Source: UBA7672 sp044224605
GTDB taxonomy: Bacteria; Pseudomonadota; Alphaproteobacteria; Caulobacterales; Hyphomonadaceae
NCBI GenBank assembly: GCA_044224605.1
Contig: JBGAKC010000001.1
Coordinates: forward strand, 62,001-126,000
Direction: 5' to 3'
Length of the DNA: 64,000 bases
In this document: one piece after another, positions 41,993 to 50,134 of the stretch
How the letters are laid out: every line of letters begins with the position of its first letter
Numbering within the stretch: position 1 is the stretch's first letter
Program-made: the position numbers and the translations under genes
Notes under the pieces: generated by a model
Databases searched by the model: none
The model's input: only the letters and a program-made list of their open reading frames with translations
Told to the model about the DNA's origin: nothing

Positions 41993-43978
41993 TCAGACAT
42001 CCGTGTCGAAGTGATCGGGATCGAGCGCGAAAACCGTTCCCGCGAGAGTCGTTCCGGTGAACGCCGCGCCTAGATCGTCGGACGGGTTTGCAGCTGACTG
42101 CGAGGCCGTGGTGTTCGTTTGCGCTGCTTCACCCGATACGGGGGTCGAGAAATCGAACGTGTTCTGGAGCGCCTGGTGACTTTGGCCACGCGTCGGCGCG
42201 GATGTGCGTTTGGCTGCCGTCGGCTTGGGGGGAGGGGAGAGCGGCGTATCGGGCGCGAACAGATTTGACCAAGCTGTCGGCAGGCCGTTGGCTGAATGGC
42301 GGGGCGACGCGTAAGGCGGCAGCAGACGCGCCTGGAAGACGGGTTCCGAAAAGTAGCGCACTTTCTTGGCGCGTATGGGAGGCGCGCCGCCCGTCAGGAT
42401 CAGCGCGTCCGCATGCGGGAGCTGCATCACTTCCCCCGGCGTTAGCAAGGGCCGAGGGACTTCTTGGCGCGAGACCATGGTATGTCCCAACCACGGCGCC
42501 ATGCGCGATCCGGCATAGTTCATCTGCGCACGGGTCTCAGTGGTGACGCCCAGCATGTCGGAGATGCGTCGGGCGGTGCGTTCGTCGTTGCAGGCGAACG
42601 CGACGCGGACATGCGCGTTGTCGAGAATGGAGGAGTTCTCGCCATAAGTCTGGACGAGCTGGTTCAGCGACTGCGCCACCAGACAGGCCTTGATCCTGTA
42701 CCCGCGAATGTAGGCGAGGGCGTGCTCAAAGAAATCCAGTTTGCCCAGCTGGGGAAACTCATCCAGCATCAGAAGGACGCGCCGTCCGTCCGTGTTCTGC
42801 GATGCGATCTCGGTTAATCGCTTCAGGATCTGGTTGATCATGAGGCGCAACAGCGCCTTCAGGCGTGACATCTCTTCGGGCGGGACAACCAGATAGAGGG
42901 AGACGGGCCTGGGCCCAGTTATCAGCTCCTCAATTGAGAAGTCGGAGGCCTCGGTTGCGCGCGCCAGAATAGGATCTCGATAGAGTCCAAGAAAGCCCAG
43001 AGCGGTCGAGACAACGCCCGAGCGCTCTGCATCAGCCATGTCCAGGAGCTGGCGGGCGCCTGCGGCGACGACCGGATGTGCCGCGCCATCTTTGATTGGG
43101 CGACGCAACATCTCGTCGAAGAGATCGAGCACAGGGCGCGCCGGATCGGCCAGCAACTCGCCGACGCGTGCGAGCGATTTGCGTTTCTCTGCGTAGAGCG
43201 TCCAGAGAATCGTTGCGACAAGCAGTTCAAAGGCACGCAGCTGCCAGTGGCTGCGCTCGCGGAGTGCGCCCTCTGGATCGACCAGCATGTCAGCCAGGAC
43301 CTGCGCATCACGGACCTCCGCCTCACCGCGACGGATCTGTGTGAGTGGGTTGTAGCGATGGGTGTCGGCTGTTGTTGGCGCAAAGCGGTAGACGGGGCCG
43401 AATGCCTTCCGGAGTCCGGAGGTCACACTCCAGTTCTCGCCCTTGAGGTCGAGTGCGAGATAGGAATGCCGCCAGACCAGACCTGTCGGAAGCGATATAC
43501 CAACGCTCTTACCTGTATTGGTCGGAGCGATCACGAGTACATGTTCGTCGCCGTCATGTCGGAGAAGTTGCCGATCAAGCGCCCCGAGGACGACGCCATC
43601 GCCATTTGTTAGCCGCAGCTTGCGGGCATCGCGCGCAGTGGCCCAGCGGGCGCTGCCATACGTGGCGGAGTCCTTGGCTTCCCGCGCACGCCAGAGTGAA
43701 AATCCGAAGGCAGTCGCGACGGAGAAAGCCACGCCGGCAAGGAAGAGCAGAGCGCCGGTCTCGAAGATAGATCGCGCATAGGCGTCATACGCATACCACC
43801 AGAGGAAGAATTTCCAGGGCGCATAGAGCGGATATCCGAAGAGGACGATATCGGGAGCGCCAAGCTGCGACTGGTAGCCGAGTGCATCCGCGGTCCATTG
43901 TGTCGTCACGACCAGGCTCGCGATGAACGCTGCGAGCACGCAGACGATCTGGCCCCAGTAGATCCTGCCAGCGCTCAT
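41993..43978 (-). CDS. traG: Coupling protein TraG (VirD4)
   Basis: A 661-residue DNA pump that links the relaxosome to the secretion channel. Two N-terminal helices, then Walker A VIAPTNTGKSVGISLPTG (about residues 147-164), Walker B RRVLLMLDEFPQLGKLDFFE, and YRIKACLVAQSLNQLVQTYGENSSILDNAHVRVAFACND. The C-terminus is Pro/Thr-rich. It is the first gene of the leftward trb operon. The expected relaxase gene upstream is not present; a LysR gene faces it instead. Confidence 0.96.
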   Translation of the reverse strand: MSAGRIYWGQIVCVLAAFIASLVVTTQWTADALGYQSQLGAPDIVLFGYPLYAPWKFFLWWYAYDAYARSIFETGALLFLAGVAFSVATAFGFSLWRAREAKDSATYGSARWATARDARKLRLTNGDGVVLGALDRQLLRHDGDEHVLVIAPTNTGKSVGISLPTGLVWRHSYLALDLKGENWSVTSGLRKAFGPVYRFAPTTADTHRYNPLTQIRRGEAEVRDAQVLADMLVDPEGALRERSHWQLRAFELLVATILWTLYAEKRKSLARVGELLADPARPVLDLFDEMLRRPIKDGAAHPVVAAGARQLLDMADAERSGVVSTALGFLGLYRDPILARATEASDFSIEELITGPRPVSLYLVVPPEEMSRLKALLRLMINQILKRLTEIASQNTDGRRVLLMLDEFPQLGKLDFFEHALAYIRGYRIKACLVAQSLNQLVQTYGENSSILDNAHVRVAFACNDERTARRISDMLGVTTETRAQMNYAGSRMAPWLGHTMVSRQEVPRPLLTPGEVMQLPHADALILTGGAPPIRAKKVRYFSEPVFQARLLPPYASPRHSANGLPTAWSNLFAPDTPLSPPPKPTAAKRTSAPTRGQSHQALQNTFDFSTPVSGEAAQTNTTASQSAANPSDDLGAAFTGTTLAGTVFALDPDHFDTDV

Positions 43979-44320
43979 GTTGGGAGCGCCCTAGAGAACT
44001 GGCCTGCACGACGCCGACTGCGCGATCGGTACTGTAGACGCGGCGCAGAGTTGCTCCGTGAAGCCCACGCGTTAGCGCAGTTACTGGATGCGGGAGACGC
44101 AAGGGAAGCGCTGTCAGCTACCGCGTTGCACCATGCGTCTGTTAACATCCGTATACGGACGCCGTGGCAAAACCCCTGTGTGGTCCGTGCCTTGCATGGA
44201 TAACATCTTAACGGGGCTTGGGACGAATTCATCGCATCGCTCTGTCTGGTCGATGGACAAGGCTAGGACGCGGCGAGGTTGCTTCGCTTCCTCAAAGATT
44301 CACCAGGGGGTCGTCGAAAA
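43979..44320. promoter_or_regulatory. Divergent traG-lysR promoter region with a 12-base palindrome
   Basis: 342 bases between the leftward traG operon and the rightward LysR gene. A perfect palindrome TCCGTATACGGA lies at 44148-44159, and AACATC is repeated nearby (44144-44149 and 44204-44209). LysR proteins often bind a T-N11-A type dyad in such divergent regions. AGGGGG at 44305-44310 is the LysR ribosome site. No coding frame is supported here. Confidence 0.45.
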
Positions 44321-45355
44321 ATGACGAACGGGGGGAGATCGAAACTCGACTGGGATCGACTTAAGGTCTTTCAGGCCGTTGCCGAGACAGGCAGCATCAA
44401 TGCGGCCGCGGGCCCGCTTGCGATGAGCTATAACAAAGTGTCGAAGGATCTCGAAGCCCTGGAGCGTACGCTCGGACACCAGTTGTTCGATCGTTCCAAC
44501 CGGGGTCTTGAGCTGACCGCAGTCGGTGAGGACATTCTGCGCTCGGCGCGCAGCATGGCTGACACGGTGCAGGCAATTGTCGACCGTGCCGGCAAGCATA
44601 GCCCCGACGAACTCGTCATCTGTGCTCGTGAAGGCATCGCGACATACTGGCTAGCGCGCCGCCTCCCGGAATTGCTTCAGCTGCAGCCGGATGTGCGTGT
44701 GTTCCTCAAGGTTCTTCCGACCACGCCCAACCTCTCCGACGGCGATGGCGACATCGCCATCCAGTTCGAAAAGCCGCTGATGGCCAACGTCGTCGCCAGG
44801 CAATTGGGGTGGCTGCATTATGTCCCTTACGCAGCCCCTCAATACATTGCCCGGCACGGCGAGCCCAAGGCGATGTGCGATCTCCAGTCGCATCAGTGCC
44901 TGAGGCTCTCCGGCGCCGAATATCAGCCGGAGTGCTGGGAAGGGGCGGCAACTGCATGGGGCGCCATTCTGCCTAACACGATGGGAACGGATGCCGGAAC
45001 GGTCCTGATGGAAGCTTGCGCCTCGGGTGCCGGTGTCGCTGCCCTGCCGAGTTACGTCTCGGAGTTTGACGATCGGCTGGCGCCGCTGACATCCATCAAG
45101 CCGCTTGCCAGTCTTCGCTTCTGGCTCGCTTACACCGAGCGTGTCCGCAACATGGAGGCGAGTGCGCCCGTGCTGCACTGGATCAGGTCATGCTTTGATC
45201 CGGCGCGGTACGCCTGTTTCCGGGAAATCTATGTACCGCCCAAACGCAAAAACAATGATCGGGCGCCACTGACGCTTGTACCCCAAGCTGACGTGGAGCT
45301 CAGCCGCAATGGCTACCAGAACGGGCACGCGCAATCTCCGGGCGATGAAGCCTGA
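44321..45355 (+). CDS. LysR-family regulator of the transfer region
   Basis: A 344-residue regulator. The N-terminal winged helix is DRLKVFQAVAETGSINAAAGPLAMSYNKVSKDLEALERTLGHQLFDRSNRGLELTAVGEDIL, a diverged LysR HTH. The effector domain follows (SPDELVICAREGIATYWLARRLPEL, IAIQFEKPL, AYVPYAAPQYIARHG-like YVPYAAPQYIA). The C-terminus has a charged 50-residue extension. Start at 44321 has a ribosome site; an upstream ATG (44279) is less likely. It abuts traF. LysR proteins at this position are frequent in IncP-type alphaproteobacterial elements and likely control transfer or cargo. Confidence 0.88.
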   Translation: MTNGGRSKLDWDRLKVFQAVAETGSINAAAGPLAMSYNKVSKDLEALERTLGHQLFDRSNRGLELTAVGEDILRSARSMADTVQAIVDRAGKHSPDELVICAREGIATYWLARRLPELLQLQPDVRVFLKVLPTTPNLSDGDGDIAIQFEKPLMANVVARQLGWLHYVPYAAPQYIARHGEPKAMCDLQSHQCLRLSGAEYQPECWEGAATAWGAILPNTMGTDAGTVLMEACASGAGVAALPSYVSEFDDRLAPLTSIKPLASLRFWLAYTERVRNMEASAPVLHWIRSCFDPARYACFREIYVPPKRKNNDRAPLTLVPQADVELSRNGYQNGHAQSPGDEA

Positions 45356-45891
45356 TGCGGCTATTGGCTGGCGCCAAGAAGCTCCGCTTGCCAACTCCGA
45401 AGCGAGTCGCGTTTGTCATCATAGCAGCAACAGCCGTCGCGATGCTTGCCATTCCAGTCAGCGCCACGTCGGCCCGCCTCGTGTGGAACGCGACGCTGAG
45501 CGCGCCATTGGGGCTTTACAGCATCGAGCAAGGGAGCTGGCACGTTGGCGATCGCGTAGCCGTTCTGCCGTCCGAGCTTCTTGCCGCAGACCTGGCGCAC
45601 CGAGGTGTTCTGCCGCCCGGCAAGTTACTGATAAAGCGTATCGCTGCCGGGCAGGGGGACATAGTTTGCCGTGACGGTGTCGACGTTACCGTAAACGGGT
45701 CGGTGGTGGCCGTAGCCAGGGTTGTATCAGGTTCTGGAGAGAAGCTGCCAGCGTGGCTCGGTTGTCGGAACCTTGGGTCTTCGGATGTGATGCTTCTTGG
45801 GGACACGGCGGACTCCTACGATGGGCGATACTTTGGCGTGACGTCGGCACATGAGGTGCTCGGTCGCGTCAGCATGCTGGTGGCATTCTAG
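45355..45891 (+). CDS. traF: TraF-type S26 peptidase for pilin maturation
   Basis: A 178-residue membrane-anchored serine peptidase: one N-terminal helix (VAFVIIAATAVAMLAIPV) and the catalytic dyad S49 in NATLSAPLGLYSI and K94 in KLLIKRIAAGQGD. The C-terminal DSYDGRYFG box is present. In IncP systems TraF trims and cyclises the TrbC pilin. It starts at the stop of lysR (overlap of one base) and is followed by a 200-base gap before parB. No problems with length. Confidence 0.92.
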   Translation: MRLLAGAKKLRLPTPKRVAFVIIAATAVAMLAIPVSATSARLVWNATLSAPLGLYSIEQGSWHVGDRVAVLPSELLAADLAHRGVLPPGKLLIKRIAAGQGDIVCRDGVDVTVNGSVVAVARVVSGSGEKLPAWLGCRNLGSSDVMLLGDTADSYDGRYFGVTSAHEVLGRVSMLVAF

Positions 45892-46093
45892 TATCGAGCG
45901 GGCGAGCCTGAGAGCTGTGCGCCGGGACCGCTCGCGCGTCGTCCCCTTTTGGCCTGCCGCGTCCGCTGTTCAAGGGACGCTGCGCTCTTCGCCCTTGAGC
46001 AGCGGCCTCTTGCGGCAGGCCCAGGAGCGGGGTCGCGCAAGCGGCCCCGGCGTCGCATGTCTGCTGCCGGGAATGCTCATAGGAGCTTACCCA

Positions 46094-48019
46094 ATGACTG
46101 CCCAAACTCAGAACTTTCAGTATGTTCCACTCAACAACCTGGTCGTTTCTCCCCGGAATGTGCGGCGCAAGGATCGCAAAGCCGATATCGACGCACTTGC
46201 AGCCTCGATCTCATCACGTGGGCTTTTGCAGAACCTCTGCGTTGTCGCCCAGAAAGATCGATTTGAAGTCGATGCCGGAGGCCGGCGTCTGATGGCGCTG
46301 AAGAAGCTCGCCAGGGACGGTCTCATCGCCAAGGACTTTCCGGTTCCCTGCAACGTCGTCGCGCTGGAGGAGGGTCGAGAGGTCTCGCTGACCGAGAATG
46401 TTCATCGTGTCGCCATGGACGCGATGGATGAAGTAGATGCCTACGCAGCACTTGTCGCGGAGGGTGCGACCCGCGAGCAGATCGCGCAGCGTTTTGGCGT
46501 GACGCATCGGCATATCGATCAACGCCTTGCGCTTGCCGGCCTGTCTCCGAAGATCAAGGCGGCGTGGAAGCGCGGCGACGTGAGCTTGGAAGCTGCACGC
46601 GCCTTTTGTCTCGTTGAAGATCACGCGCAGCAGGAAGCGGTATTCCGCAGTCTCGGCAAACCGGTATCGCACGCAGGGTCCGTCCGCGCACGTCTAATGG
46701 AAGGACGCATGCGCGCCTCTGACCGACTCGCCAGTTTCGTGGGCCTTGAGGCCTATGAACGCGCCGGTGGTAGAGTCGTGCGCGACCTTTTCGACGCCGA
46801 AGCCGTCTATGTTGAAAATCCGGCACTGATGGCGGAACTGGCTGAAGAGAAGCTCGCAAGCGAACGGGATAGCTGGGTCGCGCAAGGCTGGGGATGGGTC
46901 GAGACAAGCCTTGGTCAGGGCCGTGCCGATGGCGGCTATGCTGCGATGCGCCTTCAGCCCGACTGCCGCGAATACACGGATGCAGAAGAGGCCGAACGGA
47001 CCCGCCTGCGTCACGAACTGGATGCGCTCGACGCCGCACTGGATGAAGACAGCATCGAGGAGGATCCACGCTGGGAAGAACGGGATACGCTCGCCGCCTC
47101 AATCGAAACCCTGCGGCAGTCAGCCCGCGTCTGGAACGCGGATCTCATCGCACACGCTGGCGTGGTCATCGCGATCGCTCATGACGGTGAAGCCTATGCC
47201 ACGCTGGGCGTTGTCCGGCAGCCTGACGAGAAGAAGCTCAAGGACATCCGCAAACGGTTGGAGAGGGCAGAGACCGGTGATGACGTTGTCGCTGACGACG
47301 AGGTAGTCGCATCTCCAGAGCCGGAGAACACTTGCGGACTCCCAAAGTCTGTGATCCGCGATTTGTCGACGGCACGTGCGCGCGCGATTCGTCTCCTGCT
47401 GGCGCGGGATCGGGAGACCGCTCTGGCCGTCACCGTTGCCGCGATGATCATGCGAACCGTGTTCCGAAGCGAATTGTCCGGCGTCAGTGTGTCGGCGAGC
47501 GCCGCGCATGTCGACGACCTGGAAGCGTTCGTTGAAACCCGCAGCGCAATTCTGGCGCATGTACCTGACGATGAGGACGAGGTGCTCGACTGGTGCCTCA
47601 TGCAGCCTGCCGAAACCCTCGTGTCTGTTCTCGCGGTAATCGTCGCGGATGCGGTCGATCTCGTGCATGAGAGGGGCTCGCTGGCCGACAATCGTCGCCA
47701 GTTACTGGCCGATAGGCTCGCAGAAATCCTCGATCTGGACATGCGTCAGTTCTGGCAGGCGGACGCGTCGTACTGGACACGTCTGTCCAAGGTAGACCTG
47801 CTCGCGATCTTCGCCGAGGCGCCCGGATTGATCAGCCAATCGCAGCGATCGCAGGAAGCAACGCTGAAGGCTCATGGCAAGCTCAGGAAGGAGGAACTCG
47901 CCGCCAAGGTTAGCGAGGCGTTCGAAGGGGCAGGCTATCTGCCCGACATGCTGATTACGCCGGTTCGTGCTGGGAAGTTCGTATTGACGAGCTCGGGTGT
48001 TGCGGTCGCGGCTGAGTAG
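46094..48019 (+). CDS. ParB/RepB-family partition-like protein
   Basis: A 641-residue protein starting at ATG 46094 after AGGAG. The ParB N-terminal domain contains NNLVVSPRNVRRKDRKADIDALAASISSRGLLQNLCVV and DAGGRRLMALKKL, then ENVHRVAMDAMDEVDAYAALVAEGATREQIAQRFGVTHRHIDQRLALAGL, an HTH of the ParB type. The remaining 400 residues are acidic-helical and typical of large ICE-encoded ParB homologues that act without ParA as nuclease or regulator. No ParA is adjacent. A terminator follows. Confidence 0.9.
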   Translation: MTAQTQNFQYVPLNNLVVSPRNVRRKDRKADIDALAASISSRGLLQNLCVVAQKDRFEVDAGGRRLMALKKLARDGLIAKDFPVPCNVVALEEGREVSLTENVHRVAMDAMDEVDAYAALVAEGATREQIAQRFGVTHRHIDQRLALAGLSPKIKAAWKRGDVSLEAARAFCLVEDHAQQEAVFRSLGKPVSHAGSVRARLMEGRMRASDRLASFVGLEAYERAGGRVVRDLFDAEAVYVENPALMAELAEEKLASERDSWVAQGWGWVETSLGQGRADGGYAAMRLQPDCREYTDAEEAERTRLRHELDALDAALDEDSIEEDPRWEERDTLAASIETLRQSARVWNADLIAHAGVVIAIAHDGEAYATLGVVRQPDEKKLKDIRKRLERAETGDDVVADDEVVASPEPENTCGLPKSVIRDLSTARARAIRLLLARDRETALAVTVAAMIMRTVFRSELSGVSVSASAAHVDDLEAFVETRSAILAHVPDDEDEVLDWCLMQPAETLVSVLAVIVADAVDLVHERGSLADNRRQLLADRLAEILDLDMRQFWQADASYWTRLSKVDLLAIFAEAPGLISQSQRSQEATLKAHGKLRKEELAAKVSEAFEGAGYLPDMLITPVRAGKFVLTSSGVAVAAE

Positions 48020-48388
48020 AGATCGCTTGGCTCAAAATCAGAAGGGGCTACCGGAAAGGCGGCGGCCCCTTTTTTGATCCCTTGGAGCGATTCAACCGCC
48101 AGCCCGCGACTGCGTCAGAGCTTGCGCTGTCTGCCGCAAGTGGAGGCATGCACGCATCGCGGGAGCGTGCGTTTTTGGTTGGGAGACTAGTAACATCGCA
48201 CCAACGGGCGCACCAACGGGCGCGCCGACGAATGCCCCAGAGTGGGTATGGGTCCAGGAATTTCCGCAGCGGCACAGGTCGCGCGCTTCAAGGCTTGTAA
48301 ACACCCGCGCCGTAAGGTCCTTGCAGAGGGCGGATCAGAACGACCCATACCCAAGTGGCGCGCGTTGATTCAAGGAAGGACATCGCAG
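48020..48388. other. 369-base intergenic region with two terminator-like hairpins and a short tandem repeat
   Basis: Besides the terminator at 48042-48076, GCACGC-ATCGCGGGA-GCGTGC followed by GTTTTT lies at 48150-48176. ACCAACGGGCGC occurs twice in tandem from 48200. AAGGAAGGA at 48372-48380 is the ribosome site of the next gene. No gene is supported. Confidence 0.5.
48042..48076 (+). terminator. Intrinsic terminator after the ParB-like gene
   Basis: Stem AAGGGGC / GCCCCTT with a loop of about 17 bases and TTTTTT at the end. Confidence 0.8.
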
Positions 48389-49267
48389 ATGGCGGTTCCA
48401 CCGCGCATTCTGGTTGGGGACGCGGGCCGCCACACTCGCGCCATGATCTCCGAAGTGCTTCGGACTGCAGGTTTCCGCGACTTGATTCAAGCGGCGAGCC
48501 AGGCGGATCTCGTACAGCTGGTCGATCAGCACAGGCCGAAGATCATCGTAATGGCGGCTGATTTCCCGGGACTTTCGGGATTGACCTTTGCCAAGCAGAT
48601 TAGGCACGGCTTTAATTTCGTGCCGCGGGAGACGTCCATCATTCTAACGACGGATGCTCCCACACGCTCGTTTCTGGAAGCATCCCGCACCGTCGGGGTG
48701 GATGAAGTTGTCGCGGTGCCGTTCACGATGCAGACGCTGATGGCGCGCATCCGGTCGGTTGTCGATCGTCCGCGTCCGTTTGTCGATTGTCCTACGTACG
48801 TTGGCCCATGTCGTAGGCGCGTGATGCTCCAGGACTACAAGGGGCCCCTGCGGCGCGCAGCGGATCCTGACGAGGCGCCTACTGCTGGGCCTCTCTGGAG
48901 TTCGGAGAGCAATCGATCGGCAGTCCGACTCTGCGTCCAGAAAATGAGCGAATATCGGAGCGCACTTCCGCCCGAGCCCTACAAGAAGCTGCGCGCCATC
49001 TACCTCTCGGTTATGAAACTCGAAACAAGAACCGACCAGGCAAGTGACGACGCACTAGGCGAGGCGGCAAAGTCCTTCGGCCGCTACTTGTCCGCAATTG
49101 GCGTGCGGGAGAGGCCAGACCTGACGCTGCTCAACGACCACATCGATTGTCTCCACACGTTGGCATTGGAGGCCGAGCTGGCTGCCGAACAAAAGCTGTC
49201 GCTGATCGCCGACTTGAAGTCCGCGGTGCAAGGCAAAATTGCCGCCCCCGAGGTCAGCCCGGGCTAA
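48389..49267 (+). CDS. Degenerate receiver-domain protein with helical C-terminal domain
   Basis: A 292-residue protein. Residues 5-125 follow a CheY-like receiver: PRILVGDAGRHTRAMISEVLR, KIIVMAADFPGLSGLTFAKQIRHG, SIILTTDAPTR, VDEVVAVPFTMQTLMARI. The phospho-acceptor position (P minus four) is alanine A56, the acidic pair is GD (10-11), and the conserved lysine is valine V110. It therefore cannot be phosphorylated in the normal way. The C-terminal half (about 170-290) is helical: SNRSAVRLCVQKMSEYRSALPPEPYKKLRAIYLSV and more. Function is unknown; it may be a pseudo-receiver binding a partner. Right neighbour is a degenerate copy of itself. Confidence 0.75.
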   Translation: MAVPPRILVGDAGRHTRAMISEVLRTAGFRDLIQAASQADLVQLVDQHRPKIIVMAADFPGLSGLTFAKQIRHGFNFVPRETSIILTTDAPTRSFLEASRTVGVDEVVAVPFTMQTLMARIRSVVDRPRPFVDCPTYVGPCRRRVMLQDYKGPLRRAADPDEAPTAGPLWSSESNRSAVRLCVQKMSEYRSALPPEPYKKLRAIYLSVMKLETRTDQASDDALGEAAKSFGRYLSAIGVRERPDLTLLNDHIDCLHTLALEAELAAEQKLSLIADLKSAVQGKIAAPEVSPG

Positions 49268-49705
49268 CTGCCCATTCAACGAAGGCGCCCGAATTCCTGC
49301 GAGGGTGGTTTCGGAGGAGCGGGCAGATCATCCTCGTCGGTGACGGTGCCGATTCGTCCAGAAGATGGGCGATCGCAGGAGTGCGACAGCGCCCTATGCC
49401 AAGTTGAGAGGGTCTACCTGTCTGTGTGGATCCGCGAGACCCGAGAGCATCAGGGGCGCGCCGAGGCTCTGGGCATGACAGCCAGGACCTTCGGTTGCTA
49501 CCCGTCGACACTTGCCGAGAGGTAGGCGCAGGATTCGACAATTTTGAGGGACCCTATCGATGCTCTGCATGGCCCGCCCCTCGACCCATCGCTAGCGCCA
49601 GGCAACAGCTTTTATCTGGTCGCGGGACACCAATCATCTATAGGATCGCGGCAGTCGAGCGGCACGACGCCAATAAGATTTCGCCAGCTCGACCTTTGCA
49701 ATCAT
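49268..49705. other. 438-base region holding the decayed duplicate
   Basis: Apart from the fragment above, nothing else is supported. Sequence from about 49526 to 49705 has no recognisable gene. Confidence 0.5.
49300..49525 (+). pseudogene. Decayed second copy of the degenerate receiver gene
   Basis: Two fragments in different frames match the preceding gene. GQIILVGDGADSSRRWAI (from about 49321) parallels PRILVGDAGRHTRAMI at its start; then in another frame VERVYLSVWIRETREHQGRAE and TARTFGCYPSTLAER (to 49525) parallel LRAIYLSVMKLETRTDQASDD and AKSFGRYLSAIGVRER in its C-terminal half. The middle is deleted. This is a tandem duplicate that decayed. No intact frame remains. Confidence 0.6.
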
Positions 49706-50134
49706 CTACAGGAAGACGTCGTCATGCTCGGGTGAGGGGAGCGGTGCGGACCTCGGGGTTACGCTGCGAACCAGTCGGGCGACACGCGACAGGAGAATGG
49801 AGTCGCTAAACGGCTTGGTCAGATAGTCCTTCGCCCCAAGCGCAATGGCCTCCTTCACGTCAGCTGCATTGTGGCGCGCGGTCAGCATCAGAGTTGGAGG
49901 CGGCGTGACCCCGCGTTCCTTCCACCGGGCCAAGATCGAAAGCCCATCCAGTCCGGGCAAGTTGATGTCGAGGATCAGCGCGGCAGGCTTGACGAGGTTG
50001 CACTGCGACATCGCTTCGGGACCGTTGTCTGCCCAGCGTGTGTGAAAGCCGGCGAGTTCCAGGCGTGTCCGCACGAGCTCGCGGATGAGATCATCATCTT
50101 CAGCTACGAAAATGCTGAGGCGGTTAGCAGGCAT
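49706..50134 (-). CDS. Single-domain response regulator
   Basis: A 142-residue receiver. IFVAEDDDLIRELVRTRLELAGF begins the domain, the phospho-acceptor is in ALILDINLPGLDGLSIL, and DYLTKPFSDSILL holds the lysine. The start at 50134 overlaps the stop of the kinase upstream (ATG inside GCATGCCTGCTAA region), so it is translated as the second gene of that operon. No output domain: likely a phospho-relay partner or diguanylate-cyclase regulator acting by protein contact. Confidence 0.9.
   Translation of the reverse strand: MPANRLSIFVAEDDDLIRELVRTRLELAGFHTRWADNGPEAMSQCNLVKPAALILDINLPGLDGLSILARWKERGVTPPPTLMLTARHNAADVKEAIALGAKDYLTKPFSDSILLSRVARLVRSVTPRSAPLPSPEHDDVFL

Larger units (their letters stand above)
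26787..48019. mobile_element. Integrative/conjugative-type element (right boundary undetermined)
   Basis: Starts at the 3-prime end of tRNA-Gly and holds, in order, an abortive-infection pair, an XRE-ImmA pair, a ubiquitin-like cassette, a Trb-type type IV secretion operon with coupling protein, a LysR regulator, a TraF peptidase and a ParB-like protein. This order resembles alphaproteobacterial integrative elements with IncP-like transfer systems. Not seen in the window: relaxase, tyrosine or serine integrase, ParA, replication initiator and a right attachment repeat. Either the element continues beyond 48019, or parts have been lost. 48019 is only the last gene clearly belonging to the transfer module. 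Confidence 0.75.

Noticed and set aside
48200..48223. Two tandem copies of ACCAACGGGCGC as a CRISPR-like or iteron array
   Set aside because: Only two copies, no spacers, no replication gene nearby; too short to call.
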